The notes beneath the pieces were generated by a model that had not been told where the DNA came from, ran no database searches, and was given only the letters and a program-made list of their open reading frames with translations. A stretch of DNA of 64,000 nucleotides from Phaeacidiphilus oryzae TH49 (GTDB lineage Bacteria; Actinomycetota; Actinomycetes; Streptomycetales; Streptomycetaceae): the NCBI RefSeq assembly GCF_000744815.1, contig NZ_JQMQ01000005.1:6343801-6407800 (forward strand), given 5' to 3'. Positions 8,388 through 16,993 of this stretch are shown piece after piece (position 1 is the first letter of the stretch; each line of letters begins with the position of its first letter). Made by a program: the position numbers and the translations under genes.

Positions 8388-10688
8388 TCAGTGGGTGGGC
8401 GGAACCTCAAGGAGGTTGGGCACCTGGGAGAGGTCCTCCAGCGCCTGGCCGAGGGCGGCGTCCACCGCCTCGCGGCGGGCGGTGGGCGTCTGGGCGATCG
8501 AGGGCCAGGTGCCGCCGTTGCCCGCCTTGGCGGCCTGCAGCGCGGACTCCAGGCCGTCCAGGTCCTTGTCCAGGGTCCCCGCCAGGGCGGGGGCGCGGCC
8601 GGCGAGGAGCGGCTGGAGCTCGCCGAGGACGGTCCGGGTGACGGCGACGTCCGCGTCCGTCATGGCGTAGGCGGCGCCCGCGCCCTCGTCGTCCATCCCG
8701 GAGAGGTGGTCGCGCTGGGCGTCCTCCAGGATCTCGTGGGCGCGGGTCGGCAGGTTGACGGGGTCGCCCGCCAGGTCGTCGCTGCCGAGGTTCTTCCGGA
8801 CCCTGCCGATGTCGGCGGCGAGGCGGTCCGCCACCGGCATCAGCTCGGACGCGGACCGGCCGTGCCACAGCCCGTACTCCAGGCGGTGGAGGCCGGTGAA
8901 GGAGGGGTCGTCGACACCCTTCTGGAGGCCGTCCGGCAGTCCGTCGACGGCGGTGCCGAGGTCGCCGAAGCTGTTGTAGGAGGCGCCGACCCGCTCCCAT
9001 TCCTGCTGCGCGGCCAGCCAGTCCCGCTGGGCGGCGGCACGGTCGTCGCGCTTGAGGTCGCCCTGGAGGGTCCGGACGTCGCCGGCCAGGGTCTGGAGGA
9101 CACCGGCGGCGTAGGCCTGGTAGCGGTCGTTGGCGGGGGTGAGGTCCTTGGCGGTGACGGGGGCGACGGCGGCGGTGTCGGCGGCGCCGGTCGCCGCGCC
9201 GGCGCCGGCGACCTGGAGGGTGGGCGAGGAGGTGGTGGCCGAGCCGGACATCAGGCACTTGAAGGTGTAGCTGCCGCTGCCGAGGGTGCCGGTCATGTCG
9301 GCGGTGGTGGCCGGGCCGATGGTCTCGATCTCGGCGACGATCGCGCCGGCCGAGTTGACCAGGTTGATCTCGCCGGCCTTGCCGGACTCGTTGTCCACCT
9401 TGAAGGTCTGGGTACCGGCGTGCGCCTCGGTCCAGTCCTTGGCGCAGGAGGACTTGGTGACGGTCACGGTCTGCGCGGCGGACGCGGCCGGGGCGGGCAG
9501 CAGCGAGATCGTCGTGGCGGCGGCCGCGGCCGGCACCACGATCAGCACCCCGGCGACGCTCCACGGCCTGCGCCCTGCGGCCCGCTCCCACCAACTGGCA
9601 TCCGCCACGGCGTCCCCGGCTCCGCCGGATCCGCCGCCCGGAGCGCCGGCGCCGGCGCCGGACGGCTCCGCTTCGCCGGACCCGTCGACCTTGGTGGCCA
9701 CGGGGGCGGCCACACCCGCTCGTCCCTGCCCCGCTTCCCCCGCGCCCGCGGCGGCGGCGGCCGACTGTTCGTGCCGGCCGGTCTCGGCCCGCGTCCCTTC
9801 GGCGGTCCCGCCGGCCGAGCCGTCGGCGGCCGCGGCAGCGGTGGTCTTCGCGGCGGGGCGCGCCGTGGGCTTGGCGGCGGCGTAGAAGCAGATGAGGACG
9901 ATGGCGAGGTAGACGGCCCAGACGACGACCTGGAGGACCGTCATCCTCGGGGTCAGCTCGGTGACACCGGTGATGATCGTGACCCACCAGGCGTTGGGAT
10001 CGATGTGCGAGCTGAGGTCGAACGCCACCCAGTGGGTGCCGGGGATGATCCCCGCGTCCTGGAGGTCGCCCAGACCGTACGCGAAGACGCCCGCCGCGAT
10101 GACGATCAGCGCCAGCGCGGTCCGGTTGAAGAAGACCCCCAGGTTCAGCCGCACCGCCTGGCGGAACAGCAGCCAGCACAGCACGATCGCGACGACCAGC
10201 CCGATCCCCGCGCCGACCAGCGGCGCCACCGTCGACCCCGAGGCCTTGGCGGCCGTCCAGAGGAAGAGGGTGGTCTCCAGGCCCTCCCGGCCCACCGCCA
10301 GGAACGCGGTCACCGCCAGCGCGCCCGAGCCGATCGCGACCGCCCTGGCCACCTCGCCGCGCAGCTGGCGGGAGAGCCCCGCCGCGGTCTTCCGCATCCA
10401 GAAGACCATCGCCGTGACCAGCCCCACCGCCAGCACGCTCAGCGAGCCGCCGACCGCCTCCTGCGCGGAGCTGGAGAGCACGTCGGTGGAGAAGGTGAGC
10501 ACCGCGGCGAAGCTGCCCGCCACCGCCACCGCGCCCACCACGCCGAGCCAGACCGGCGCGCTGGAGGTCTTCGCTCCGGGCGCGGCGGTCTTGCGGAGGG
10601 CCGCCAGCAGGATGCTGACGACCAGTCCGGCCTCAAGCCCCTCGCGGAGCCCGATCAGGAGGTTCGGTACTGCTTCAGCCCAAGTCAC
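8388..10688 (-). CDS. efeUO: EfeU-EfeO fusion: ferrous/ferric iron permease plus imelysin-type iron-binding domain
   Basis: A single 766-aa protein joins two normally separate parts of the elemental iron importer. Residues 1-275 are the FTR1/EfeU permease with about seven helices and both iron-ligand motifs REGLE (15-19 and 134-138). Residues ~276-370 are an Ala/Gly/Glu-rich linker. A further membrane helix follows (~377-398, SVAGVLIVVPAAAAATTISL), then an EfeO cupredoxin-like domain (~404-495, Cys415 and Cys478), then an M75/imelysin domain (~513-766) with the diagnostic HxxE as HRLE (601-604). The extra helix would place the EfeO half outside the membrane. The reading frame is continuous with no internal stop. 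It starts with GTG 10688; the ribosome binding site is weak (GGA). An iron box lies 7 bases upstream and efeB follows. In E. coli and, as far as I recall, most streptomycetes EfeU and EfeO are separate proteins. Confidence 0.93.
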   Translation of the reverse strand: MTWAEAVPNLLIGLREGLEAGLVVSILLAALRKTAAPGAKTSSAPVWLGVVGAVAVAGSFAAVLTFSTDVLSSSAQEAVGGSLSVLAVGLVTAMVFWMRKTAAGLSRQLRGEVARAVAIGSGALAVTAFLAVGREGLETTLFLWTAAKASGSTVAPLVGAGIGLVVAIVLCWLLFRQAVRLNLGVFFNRTALALIVIAAGVFAYGLGDLQDAGIIPGTHWVAFDLSSHIDPNAWWVTIITGVTELTPRMTVLQVVVWAVYLAIVLICFYAAAKPTARPAAKTTAAAAADGSAGGTAEGTRAETGRHEQSAAAAAGAGEAGQGRAGVAAPVATKVDGSGEAEPSGAGAGAPGGGSGGAGDAVADASWWERAAGRRPWSVAGVLIVVPAAAAATTISLLPAPAASAAQTVTVTKSSCAKDWTEAHAGTQTFKVDNESGKAGEINLVNSAGAIVAEIETIGPATTADMTGTLGSGSYTFKCLMSGSATTSSPTLQVAGAGAATGAADTAAVAPVTAKDLTPANDRYQAYAAGVLQTLAGDVRTLQGDLKRDDRAAAQRDWLAAQQEWERVGASYNSFGDLGTAVDGLPDGLQKGVDDPSFTGLHRLEYGLWHGRSASELMPVADRLAADIGRVRKNLGSDDLAGDPVNLPTRAHEILEDAQRDHLSGMDDEGAGAAYAMTDADVAVTRTVLGELQPLLAGRAPALAGTLDKDLDGLESALQAAKAGNGGTWPSIAQTPTARREAVDAALGQALEDLSQVPNLLEVPPTH

Positions 10689-10694
10689 AGTCCA

Positions 10695-10713
10695 TAAGGT
10701 AAGGCATGCCTAA
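10695..10713. promoter_or_regulatory. Iron box (DmdR/IdeR/DtxR-type operator)
   Basis: On the minus strand this reads TTAGGCATGCCTTACCTTA. It matches 13 of 19 positions of the actinobacterial iron-box consensus TTAGGTTAGGCTAACCTAA, including both outer half-sites. It starts 7 bases upstream of the efeUO GTG and 76 bases from the divergent phosphopantetheinyl transferase start. It should repress efeUO-efeB when iron is plentiful. Confidence 0.72.
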
Positions 10714-10788
10714 TAAGGTCCGTCAACGGGGGGTCGCCCCGGAGTGGGTCACACCCCGATCGGGCCCAGGTGCCGTTAGGATCGCCGG

Positions 10789-11544
10789 GTGGCCGACGCC
10801 GTACGCGAGATCGCCCCCGGTGCGCGGCTGATCGCCGCCGTCGGGGTCCCCGGCCTCGTGCTGGAGGAGGCCGCCGCGGACGCCGAGGACCCGGCCCTCG
10901 ACCTCCTGGGCCCCGAACACGCGGCCGTGGCCCGGGCGGTGATGAAGCGGCGGCGGGAGTTCGCGACCGTGCGGGCCTGCGCCCGGCGCGCCCTCGCCCG
11001 GCTCGGCGAGCCGCCCGCGCCGATCCTGCGGGGCGAGCGCGGGGCGCCGGTCTGGCCGGACGGGATCGTCGGCAGCATGACCCACTGCGAGGGGTATCGG
11101 GCGGCGGCGGTGGCCCGCTCCCGGCACGTTCTCTCGGTCGGCATCGACGCCGAGCCGGCCGGACCGCTGCCGCCCGGCGTCCTGGACCTGATCGCCCGGC
11201 CGGAGGAGCGCGCCCGCCTGGCCGGGCTCGACGCCGGCCGTCCCGGGATCCCCTGGGACCGGCTGCTGTTCACCGCCAAGGAGGCCGTCTACAAGACCTG
11301 GTTCCCGGTCGCCCGCCGCCGGCTCGACTTCCACCAGGCCGAGGTCGTCCTGCGGGCCGGGCCGGACGGCAGCGCCGGGACCTTCACCGCCCGCCTGCTC
11401 ACCGCCGACCCGGCGCTGCCCGAGGCGCTGCCGGGCCACTGGCTGCACGCCGCCGGCCCCGGGCTGCTGCTGGCCGCGATCGCCCTGCCCGCGCCGCCCC
11501 GATCCGTTCCGGACCTCGAACCGGCGGGTTCACCGGCACCCTGA
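10789..11544 (+). CDS. 4'-phosphopantetheinyl transferase (EntD/Sfp superfamily)
   Basis: This enzyme converts apo carrier proteins of non-ribosomal peptide, polyketide or fatty-acid synthases to the holo form using coenzyme A. The 251-aa product has the two diagnostic motifs: SVGIDAE (Mg ligands Asp120, Glu122) and FTAKEAVYKTW (Lys164, Glu165, Lys169). The N-terminal block RREFATVRACARRALARLG with VGSMTHCEGY matches the EntD-like class that often serves siderophore synthetases. It starts at GTG 10789 and faces efeUO across 100 bases that contain the iron box. Shared iron control is possible. No carrier-protein megasynthase is in the window, so it probably acts in trans. Confidence 0.93.
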   Translation: MADAVREIAPGARLIAAVGVPGLVLEEAAADAEDPALDLLGPEHAAVARAVMKRRREFATVRACARRALARLGEPPAPILRGERGAPVWPDGIVGSMTHCEGYRAAAVARSRHVLSVGIDAEPAGPLPPGVLDLIARPEERARLAGLDAGRPGIPWDRLLFTAKEAVYKTWFPVARRRLDFHQAEVVLRAGPDGSAGTFTARLLTADPALPEALPGHWLHAAGPGLLLAAIALPAPPRSVPDLEPAGSPAP

Positions 11545-11595
11545 CGTGGCTCGCCACCGGCCGGGTCGTCGGCAGCGGCGCCCGGGTCGCCCGCC

Positions 11596-12609
11596 TCAGC
11601 GGCCGGGGAGGCTGGACTGACGGACCACCAGTTCGGGCTGGAGGACGGTCTGCCGGTGGCGGTGGAGGTCCGCGTCCGGGCCGGTCTCCTCGATCAGGAG
11701 TTCGGCGGCGAGCCGGCCTAGGGCCACCGCCGGCTGGCGGACCGAGGTCAGCGGGACCGCGGCGGCCGCCGCGAACTCGATGTCGTCGTAGCCGACCAGG
11801 GCGATCTCCTCGGGCACCCGGACCCCCGCGGCGAAGAGCGCCTGGAGGACGCCGAGCGCCAGGAGGTCGTTGGCGCAGAAGACCGCGGACGGTCGGGGGG
11901 AGAGGCCCAGCAGCCGGGCGCCCGCGTCCCGCCCGGCGGCCACGTCCAGCCGGACCGCGTCCACCTCGCGCAGCACCCGCCCGCCGTCCAGCCCCGCCTC
12001 GGCGATCGCCGCCAGGGCGCCCGCCCGCCGGTCCCGCACCTGCGGCAGCTCGGAGGGGCCGCCGACGTAGGCGATCGAGCGGTGCCCGGCGGAGACCAGA
12101 TGGCCGCCCGCCAGCCGGCCGCCGGCCACGTCGTCCACCGACACCGAGCACAGGTCCTCGCCCGGGGCCACCCGGTCCACCAGCACGTACGGGATGCCCT
12201 GGGCGCGCAGCGAGTCCAGGTTGCGGCCGGTGGTGTCGGCGGGGGTGACCAGCACCCCGCGCACCCGCTGCTCGGCGAAGAGCGAGAGGTACTCGGACTC
12301 CTCCGCCGGGCTCTGCGCGCTGTTGCAGACCATCACCCCGAGCCCGGCGGCCCGTGCCGCCCGCTCGGCGCCGGAGGCCACGTCCACGAAGAACGGGTTG
12401 CCCATGTCCAGCACCAGCAGCGCCACGATCCGGCTCTGCCCGGCGCGCAGATGGCGGGCGGACTCGCTGCGGACGTACCCCAGGCTGCGGATGGCGGACT
12501 GCACCCGGAGCCGGCTCTCCTCGCTCACCGAGTCCGGGCGGTTGAGGACGTTGGACACGGTGCCGACGGACACGCCGGCCTGCCGTGCCACGTCCTTGAT
12601 GCTCACCAT
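11596..12609 (-). CDS. LacI-family transcriptional regulator
   Basis: This is a 337-aa repressor with a textbook LacI N-terminus (SIKDVARQAGVSVGTVSNVLN, helix-turn-helix plus hinge helix, residues 3-60). A periplasmic-binding-protein-like sugar sensor follows (IVALLVLDMGNPFF, YVLVDRV, VFCANDLLALG, VGYDDIEFA). Full length and all core motifs are intact. Its neighbours are a PPTase (convergent) and a secreted arylsulfotransferase-like gene upstream on the same strand, and neither is a typical sugar target. The ligand is unknown. It might act on distant sugar genes, but no CebR-like or obvious LacI palindrome is visible next to it. Confidence 0.92.
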   Translation of the reverse strand: MVSIKDVARQAGVSVGTVSNVLNRPDSVSEESRLRVQSAIRSLGYVRSESARHLRAGQSRIVALLVLDMGNPFFVDVASGAERAARAAGLGVMVCNSAQSPAEESEYLSLFAEQRVRGVLVTPADTTGRNLDSLRAQGIPYVLVDRVAPGEDLCSVSVDDVAGGRLAGGHLVSAGHRSIAYVGGPSELPQVRDRRAGALAAIAEAGLDGGRVLREVDAVRLDVAAGRDAGARLLGLSPRPSAVFCANDLLALGVLQALFAAGVRVPEEIALVGYDDIEFAAAAAVPLTSVRQPAVALGRLAAELLIEETGPDADLHRHRQTVLQPELVVRQSSLPGR

Positions 12610-12721
12610 GCCGCGGGCCCTCCACCTGGGTGCCGAACGCTCTGCCGTCAGGTGAACCTATCCAAGCACGCGGGGCGGCGGCGGGAGTCCGGGGTGTCCG
12701 CGCCCGGCAACGGCCCCCGGA

Positions 12722-13954
12722 TCAGCCCCGCCAGTCGAAGCGGTACGCCCGGTAGCTGTTCACCCCGGCCGGGAACTCCGCGTCGAAGACCAGCCGGCCC
12801 GCGCGGTCGAACTCGGACAGATAGGGCAGCGAGCCCCAGCCCACCACCTGGTCCCCGCCGGGGAGGGTCTGCGCGTCGCCCTGCGAGGAGGCGCTGCCAC
12901 CGGCCGGCTGGTCGTTGCTGGCCACCAGCGTCGCGGTACGGGCCGCGTAGTCCAGGCTGACCGTCACCGAGCGGCTGTATGGGAGTTCCTCCACCGCGCC
13001 GGCGCCGGTGTTGCCCGCCCCCGCGGACTCGTTGTCGAAGAAGGTGTAGCGGCCGCCGCCCTGCGGCTCCGGGTCGTGCTGCCAGGCGAAGATCGTGCCG
13101 GCCTGGTTGAGCCGCTGGCCATCGGCCGCGCGCGGCGTGAAGCTGCTGTCCTTGCCGCCGAGCCGCCAGGCGATCCGCCCGCTGCGCCGGTCCACCTGGT
13201 ACGTGGTCCAGGTGTTGCGGGCGCCGATCAGCAGCCGCCGCCCGCCGTCGTCCAGCTTGACCGCGTTGAGGTGGAACCAGTCCCAGGGGGTGCCGGCCGA
13301 TGCGGGCAGCGGCTGCTCGCTCTCGCTGTAGGGCACGTGGTCGGCGGCGTCCCACTGGTGGAGGACGCGGCCGTCGGCTATGTCGATCTCCTGCACCACG
13401 CCGTCGATCACCTTCTGGTCGGCCGGGCCGCCGAGGGAGCGCAGGTCGGCGGTCTCCTCCCGGTAGGCGATGATCAGTGCGGTGTTCTGAGGGGTGATCA
13501 GGAACTCATGGCCGTCCGCCTGGTAGCCGTTGCCCGCGCGCACCTCGGCGATCCGGCGGTAGTGGGAGTCGTAGACGTAGTCCACGCCCTGCGAGACCCC
13601 GCCCAGGCCGGTGCCCTGCCACCAGGTGAGGACCCGCTGCCCGCGGTAGGTCTGGGCGCGGAAGTCGGCGGCGGCCTGGCCGGCCGGGAGGGTCTTGGAC
13701 CAGACCACCCGCCGGCCGTCCGGACTGAGGATCTCCAGCCCGCTGGCGTAGTCCGGGCTCTGCGACTGCGGGGCGAGGAAGAGGTCCCCGCCTGAGCGGG
13801 CGCCGGCGGTGGCCGGGGTCAGCACCCGCACCGGCGGGAGCGGCTTGCCGGCCGCGGCGGCGGGCGGGGCGGCGGTGAGGAACGAGCCGGCCAGAGCGGC
13901 GACGGTGGCGGTGGCGGCGGCCGTGGCCGCGAGGAGACGGTGGTGGATGCGCAT
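12722..13954 (-). CDS. Secreted arylsulfotransferase (ASST)-family protein
   Basis: This is a 410-aa exported beta-propeller protein of the arylsulfotransferase family, some members of which move sulfate between phenolic compounds. The N-terminus is a Sec signal (MRIHHRLLAATAAATATVAA..., cleavage around AAAAG, residue ~36). The family landmarks TPWDWFHLNAVKLDD and LIGARNTWTTYQVDRRSGRIAWRLGGKDSSF are present (the latter in part: RIAWRLGGKDSSF), as are ILSPDGRRVVW and FDNES. The His in DWFHLNAV corresponds to the conserved active-site-region His; true sulfotransferase activity is not certain, since many actinobacterial members are uncharacterised. The gene stands alone, with a 362-base gap upstream. 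Confidence 0.85.
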   Translation of the reverse strand: MRIHHRLLAATAAATATVAALAGSFLTAAPPAAAAGKPLPPVRVLTPATAGARSGGDLFLAPQSQSPDYASGLEILSPDGRRVVWSKTLPAGQAAADFRAQTYRGQRVLTWWQGTGLGGVSQGVDYVYDSHYRRIAEVRAGNGYQADGHEFLITPQNTALIIAYREETADLRSLGGPADQKVIDGVVQEIDIADGRVLHQWDAADHVPYSESEQPLPASAGTPWDWFHLNAVKLDDGGRRLLIGARNTWTTYQVDRRSGRIAWRLGGKDSSFTPRAADGQRLNQAGTIFAWQHDPEPQGGGRYTFFDNESAGAGNTGAGAVEELPYSRSVTVSLDYAARTATLVASNDQPAGGSASSQGDAQTLPGGDQVVGWGSLPYLSEFDRAGRLVFDAEFPAGVNSYRAYRFDWRG

Positions 13955-14316
13955 GGGGGCATGCCTCTCTCGCCGCCGGCGGGCGCGCCCGGGGCGCGGG
14001 CCGGCGGCAGTGGTCCTCGGAAGGGGTTCGCTGTCGGGCTCAGCGGCGACAGAGCGCGCTGCTCACCCGCAGCAGGTCCACATGCCGCCGCCCGCAGAGA
14101 GCGGCGGAGCGGCTGCGGGCAGGCCCGGCGGAGCGGCCGGAGAGGTGTCCGCGGCACGGTGCTGCCCGACGCATGCCGCCTCCTCGATCCGGTGACGATC
14201 ACCGCCGACCAGGACCCTAGCCCGGGGCCGTCCCACCCCACAACGCCCGGGGGCCAACCGTCATCCGGCGCAACACGGCCGCAATGTTCGCGCGGCCGCC
14301 GGTAGCTGACGGTACG
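13955..14316. other. Intergenic region with nested hairpin
   Basis: No gene is seen between the arylsulfotransferase start and the amidohydrolase stop. The region holds a strong nested stem at 14066-14119: outer arms CCCGCAGC and GCTGCGGG, inner arms CCGCCGC and GCGGCGG. It probably terminates the amidohydrolase transcript. The part nearest 13954 should hold the arylsulfotransferase promoter, which I could not assign. Confidence 0.5.
14066..14119. terminator. Nested stem-loop, candidate terminator of the amidohydrolase
   Basis: Two perfectly paired nested stems (8 bp outer, 7 bp inner) enclose a 9-base loop. The structure lies ~200 bases downstream of the amidohydrolase stop on the minus strand. 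Confidence 0.5.
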
Positions 14317-15627
14317 TCAACTCGCCAGCCAGGCCAGCGCCGCCACGCACAGCGCGGAGATCCCCGCGTCCAGCGTCGGCTGGACGACCGGTGCGAAGTA
14401 CGGGCTGTGGTTGCCCGGGATCTCCTGGTCGGTGGTGCCCTTCCGCTCCGCGGCGGCGTACTTCGCGGGGTCGGTGCCGCCGACGCCCCAGTAGGTGGCC
14501 GGGCAGCCGAGGGCGGCCGGGAGGTCGCCGAAGTCCTCGCTGGCCGGGACCGGTTCGTCCAGCGTGGTCGCCCGGTCCGGGCCGAACCACTCCCGGAAGG
14601 CGTCCGCCACCCGCTCGGTGGCCGGGCCGTCGTTGGTCATCAGCGAGAAGTCGGCCAGCGTCTCGAACTCCGGCTCGGCCTCGGCGTGCGAGGCGGCGGC
14701 CTCGTCCCGGCAGATCCGCCGCACCGCGTCGTTCACCCGGCGGCGGGTGCCGTCGTCGAAGGTGCGGATGTTGAGCTGGAGTTCGGCCCGGTCCGGGATG
14801 ATGTTCGGTCCGCTGCCGGCCCGCACCGAGCCGACCGTGACCACGGCGGGCGTGGTCGCGGCCACCTCCCGGGAGACGACGGTCTGCAGCCGCATCACGG
14901 TCGCGGCGGCCATCACCACCGGGTCGACGGTCCGCTCCGGCATCGAGCCGTGGCCGCCGCGGCCGTGGAGGGTGACCCGGAGGCTGTCGGCGGCCGAGGT
15001 CATCACCCCGGCCCGGGTGGCCAGCAGGCCGGCCGGCAGCGGCAGCACATGCTGCCCGAGGGCGACGTCCGGCCGCGGGATCCGGTCCGCGAGGCCGTCG
15101 GCGACCATGGCGCGGGCGCCCTCGCCGCCCTCCTCGTTCGGCTGGAACAGGGCGATCAGGGTGCCGCTCCAGTGCTCCTTGCCCTCGGCCAGCAGCCGGG
15201 CCGCCCCGAGGAGGCAGGTGACGTGGACGTCGTGGCCGCAGGCGTGCATCACCGGGACCTCGTCGCCGCCCTCGCCGTCGCCGGTGGCGGTCGCGGTGGA
15301 GGCGTACGGCAGCCCGGTGCGCTCGCGGACCGGCAGCGCGTCCATGTCCGCGCGCAGCAGCACCACCGGCCCGTCGCCGTTGGCGAGGACGCCGACCACG
15401 CCGGTCTCGCCGAGCCCCTCGATCACCTGATAACCCCAGCCGCCCAGCAGCTGGGCCGCGCGGGCGGCGGTCCGCCGCTCCTGGAAGCCGAGTTCGGGGT
15501 GGGCGTGGAGGTTGCGGTAGAAGGCCTCGGCGTCCGGGCGCAGGGCGTCCAGGCCGCCCAGCACCCGGCGGGCCGCGCCGGCCGCCGTCGCCGTCGCCGT
15601 TCCCTCTGCCGTGCCGTCGTCTGCCAT
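14317..15627 (-). CDS. M20D-family amidohydrolase (aminoacylase/IAA-amino acid hydrolase-like)
   Basis: This is a zinc- or manganese-dependent amidase of the M20 peptidase family, subfamily D, which includes hippurate and N-acyl amino acid hydrolases. The 436-aa product has the family blocks in order: LHAHPELGF, VLLRADMDALPV, MHACGHDVHVT (metal-binding Cys/His/Asp), LFQPNEEGGEGA (catalytic and metal Glu), the dimerisation-domain GRGGHGSMPE and the late PEDF-like ASEDFGDL. It is cytosolic with no signal peptide. The first ~20 residues are Ala/Thr/Glu-rich and poorly conserved. The mycothiol-dependent gene upstream (108-base gap) runs in the same direction. The substrate is unknown. Confidence 0.93.
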   Translation of the reverse strand: MADDGTAEGTATATAAGAARRVLGGLDALRPDAEAFYRNLHAHPELGFQERRTAARAAQLLGGWGYQVIEGLGETGVVGVLANGDGPVVLLRADMDALPVRERTGLPYASTATATGDGEGGDEVPVMHACGHDVHVTCLLGAARLLAEGKEHWSGTLIALFQPNEEGGEGARAMVADGLADRIPRPDVALGQHVLPLPAGLLATRAGVMTSAADSLRVTLHGRGGHGSMPERTVDPVVMAAATVMRLQTVVSREVAATTPAVVTVGSVRAGSGPNIIPDRAELQLNIRTFDDGTRRRVNDAVRRICRDEAAASHAEAEPEFETLADFSLMTNDGPATERVADAFREWFGPDRATTLDEPVPASEDFGDLPAALGCPATYWGVGGTDPAKYAAAERKGTTDQEIPGNHSPYFAPVVQPTLDAGISALCVAALAWLAS

Positions 15628-15735
15628 CGCGGTGCCTCCCCGGGCCGGGACTGTGATCTCCGGCCAGCCTCGCCCGGCGCCGGTCGTCCTGCCACTCGGC
15701 TGGGAGGCGGGGCGAGGGGCGCGGGTCAGCGCGGG

Positions 15736-16416
15736 TCAGAGGGCGGAGACCCCGCCCTCCGGCGCCCGCTCCGTGCGGGCGAGCGCCCGCAGCACCGCGC
15801 TCTGGCCGTGCCGGCGGGCGGCCAGCCTGGCCAGCAGCACCAGCACGAGGTCGTAGGCCTCCTCGTCCACCGGCGGGGCCGGCTCGCGGCCGAGGGAGGC
15901 GGCGAGGTCGTCCAGGTGGACCACCAGCTCCAGCAGACGCGTGGTCAGGAACGTCCCCAGGGTGAGCGACCAGCCGGCGCGGGAGTCGTGGACCACACGC
16001 TCCTCCCACCCGCCGGAGTCCGTCCCGTCGGCGTCCGTCCCGAACTCCGCGCGGAGGCCGTCGAGAACCTTCCGCACCTGCCCCGCCACCGCCTCCGGGC
16101 CGGGGCGCGCCAACTCCTCGGCGCGGGCCAGGATGCCCGTGTTGATCTCCGCCTCGCGCGGGGCGCCGAGCCAGTCCGCCCGCGCGTAGCGCTCGTCCAG
16201 GTCGATCGGCTCGTCGCCCGGCGGCACGGGCGCGTCCACGGTCTCCCGGACGCTGTGGATCTGGTACGCCAGATGCGCGGCCAGGCCGCCGACCGTCATC
16301 CCGGGCAGGGCACTGGGCGCCGTCCACTCGCGCGCGACCTCGGGCTCGGAGAGCCGCCGCACCGTCTGCTCCGCCGTTCGAAGAAACGCCCCGAGGATTC
16401 CCATACCGCGTCCCAC
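15736..16416 (-). CDS. Maleylpyruvate isomerase-like mycothiol-dependent (DinB-fold) protein
   Basis: This is a 226-aa (or 222-aa) four-helix DinB/MDMPI-fold protein. The family includes mycothiol-dependent maleylpyruvate isomerase and many actinobacterial relatives of unknown substrate. The metal-binding histidines are suggested by GGLAAHLAYQIHSVRETVDAP and by LLELVVHLDDLAASLG. The start is GTG 16416 with GGAGG five bases upstream; ATG 16404 four codons in is an alternative. It could act on a thiol-conjugated metabolite. It is paralogous in fold, not closely in sequence, to the protein at 33414-34220. Confidence 0.8.
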   Translation of the reverse strand: MGRGMGILGAFLRTAEQTVRRLSEPEVAREWTAPSALPGMTVGGLAAHLAYQIHSVRETVDAPVPPGDEPIDLDERYARADWLGAPREAEINTGILARAEELARPGPEAVAGQVRKVLDGLRAEFGTDADGTDSGGWEERVVHDSRAGWSLTLGTFLTTRLLELVVHLDDLAASLGREPAPPVDEEAYDLVLVLLARLAARRHGQSAVLRALARTERAPEGGVSAL

Positions 16417-16598
16417 CTCATCCTCCGCCGCCGCCGACCTTCCGGCGGAGAACGCTCCCGGTTTCCGGGGGACCGGTCAAGCGGATTCCGTTGACCTGAC
16501 GGGTCATCCGAGCTGACGGGTCATCGGCCGGACCGCCGGCCGGAGGTAGCGTGGAGGAAGGCAGCGGGGACGAGCGTCCGGACCGAAAGGGGAGACGG

Positions 16599-16979
16599 TT
16601 GTCCGTCGAACTGAACCACACCATCGTGAGCGCCCGGGACCGCGAGGAGTCGGCTGAGTTCCTGGCGGGCGTGCTGGGGCTGAAGGTCGGCGCGCCGACC
16701 GGCCCGTTCCTCCCGCTCACCACCGGCAACGGGGTGACGCTGGACTTCGCCACCGTCCCCGCCGGACAGGAGGTGGCCGGCCAGCACTACGCCTTCCTCC
16801 TCTCCGAGGACGCCTTCGACGCGTCCTTCGCCCGCATCCGCGCCCAGGGCCTGGACTACTGGGCCGACCCGGCGGGCGCCCTCCCCGGCGAGATCAACCA
16901 CCGGGGCGGCGGCCGCGGCTGCTACTTCCGCGACCCGTCCGGCCACTGGATGGAGATCTTCACCCGCGGCTCGGGCTGA
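16599..16979 (+). CDS. VOC-family (glyoxalase/bleomycin-resistance fold) protein
   Basis: This is a small vicinal-oxygen-chelate protein of 126 aa. Residues ~5-62 and ~70-124 form the two beta-alpha-beta-beta-beta halves (NHTIVSARDREESAEFLAG, then CYFRDPSGHWMEIFTRG). The metal-type residues are His in LNHT and Glu in WMEIF. The start is taken as TTG 16599: GGGGAGA lies six bases upstream and the product then begins (M)SVELNHT, the normal start of this subfamily. An ATG at 16551 would add 16 low-quality residues. The substrate is unknown; it could be a dioxygenase-like or an antibiotic-binding member. Confidence 0.88.
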   Translation: MSVELNHTIVSARDREESAEFLAGVLGLKVGAPTGPFLPLTTGNGVTLDFATVPAGQEVAGQHYAFLLSEDAFDASFARIRAQGLDYWADPAGALPGEINHRGGGRGCYFRDPSGHWMEIFTRGSG

Positions 16980-16993
16980 TACGCCGTCCGACC

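Noticed and set aside
11596-12609. LacI-family gene as the CebR repressor of the cellulase operon
   Set aside because: It lies ~24 kb away, no TGGGAGCGCTCCCA is near it, and no cebEFG/bglC genes flank it. CebR is normally next to those transport genes.
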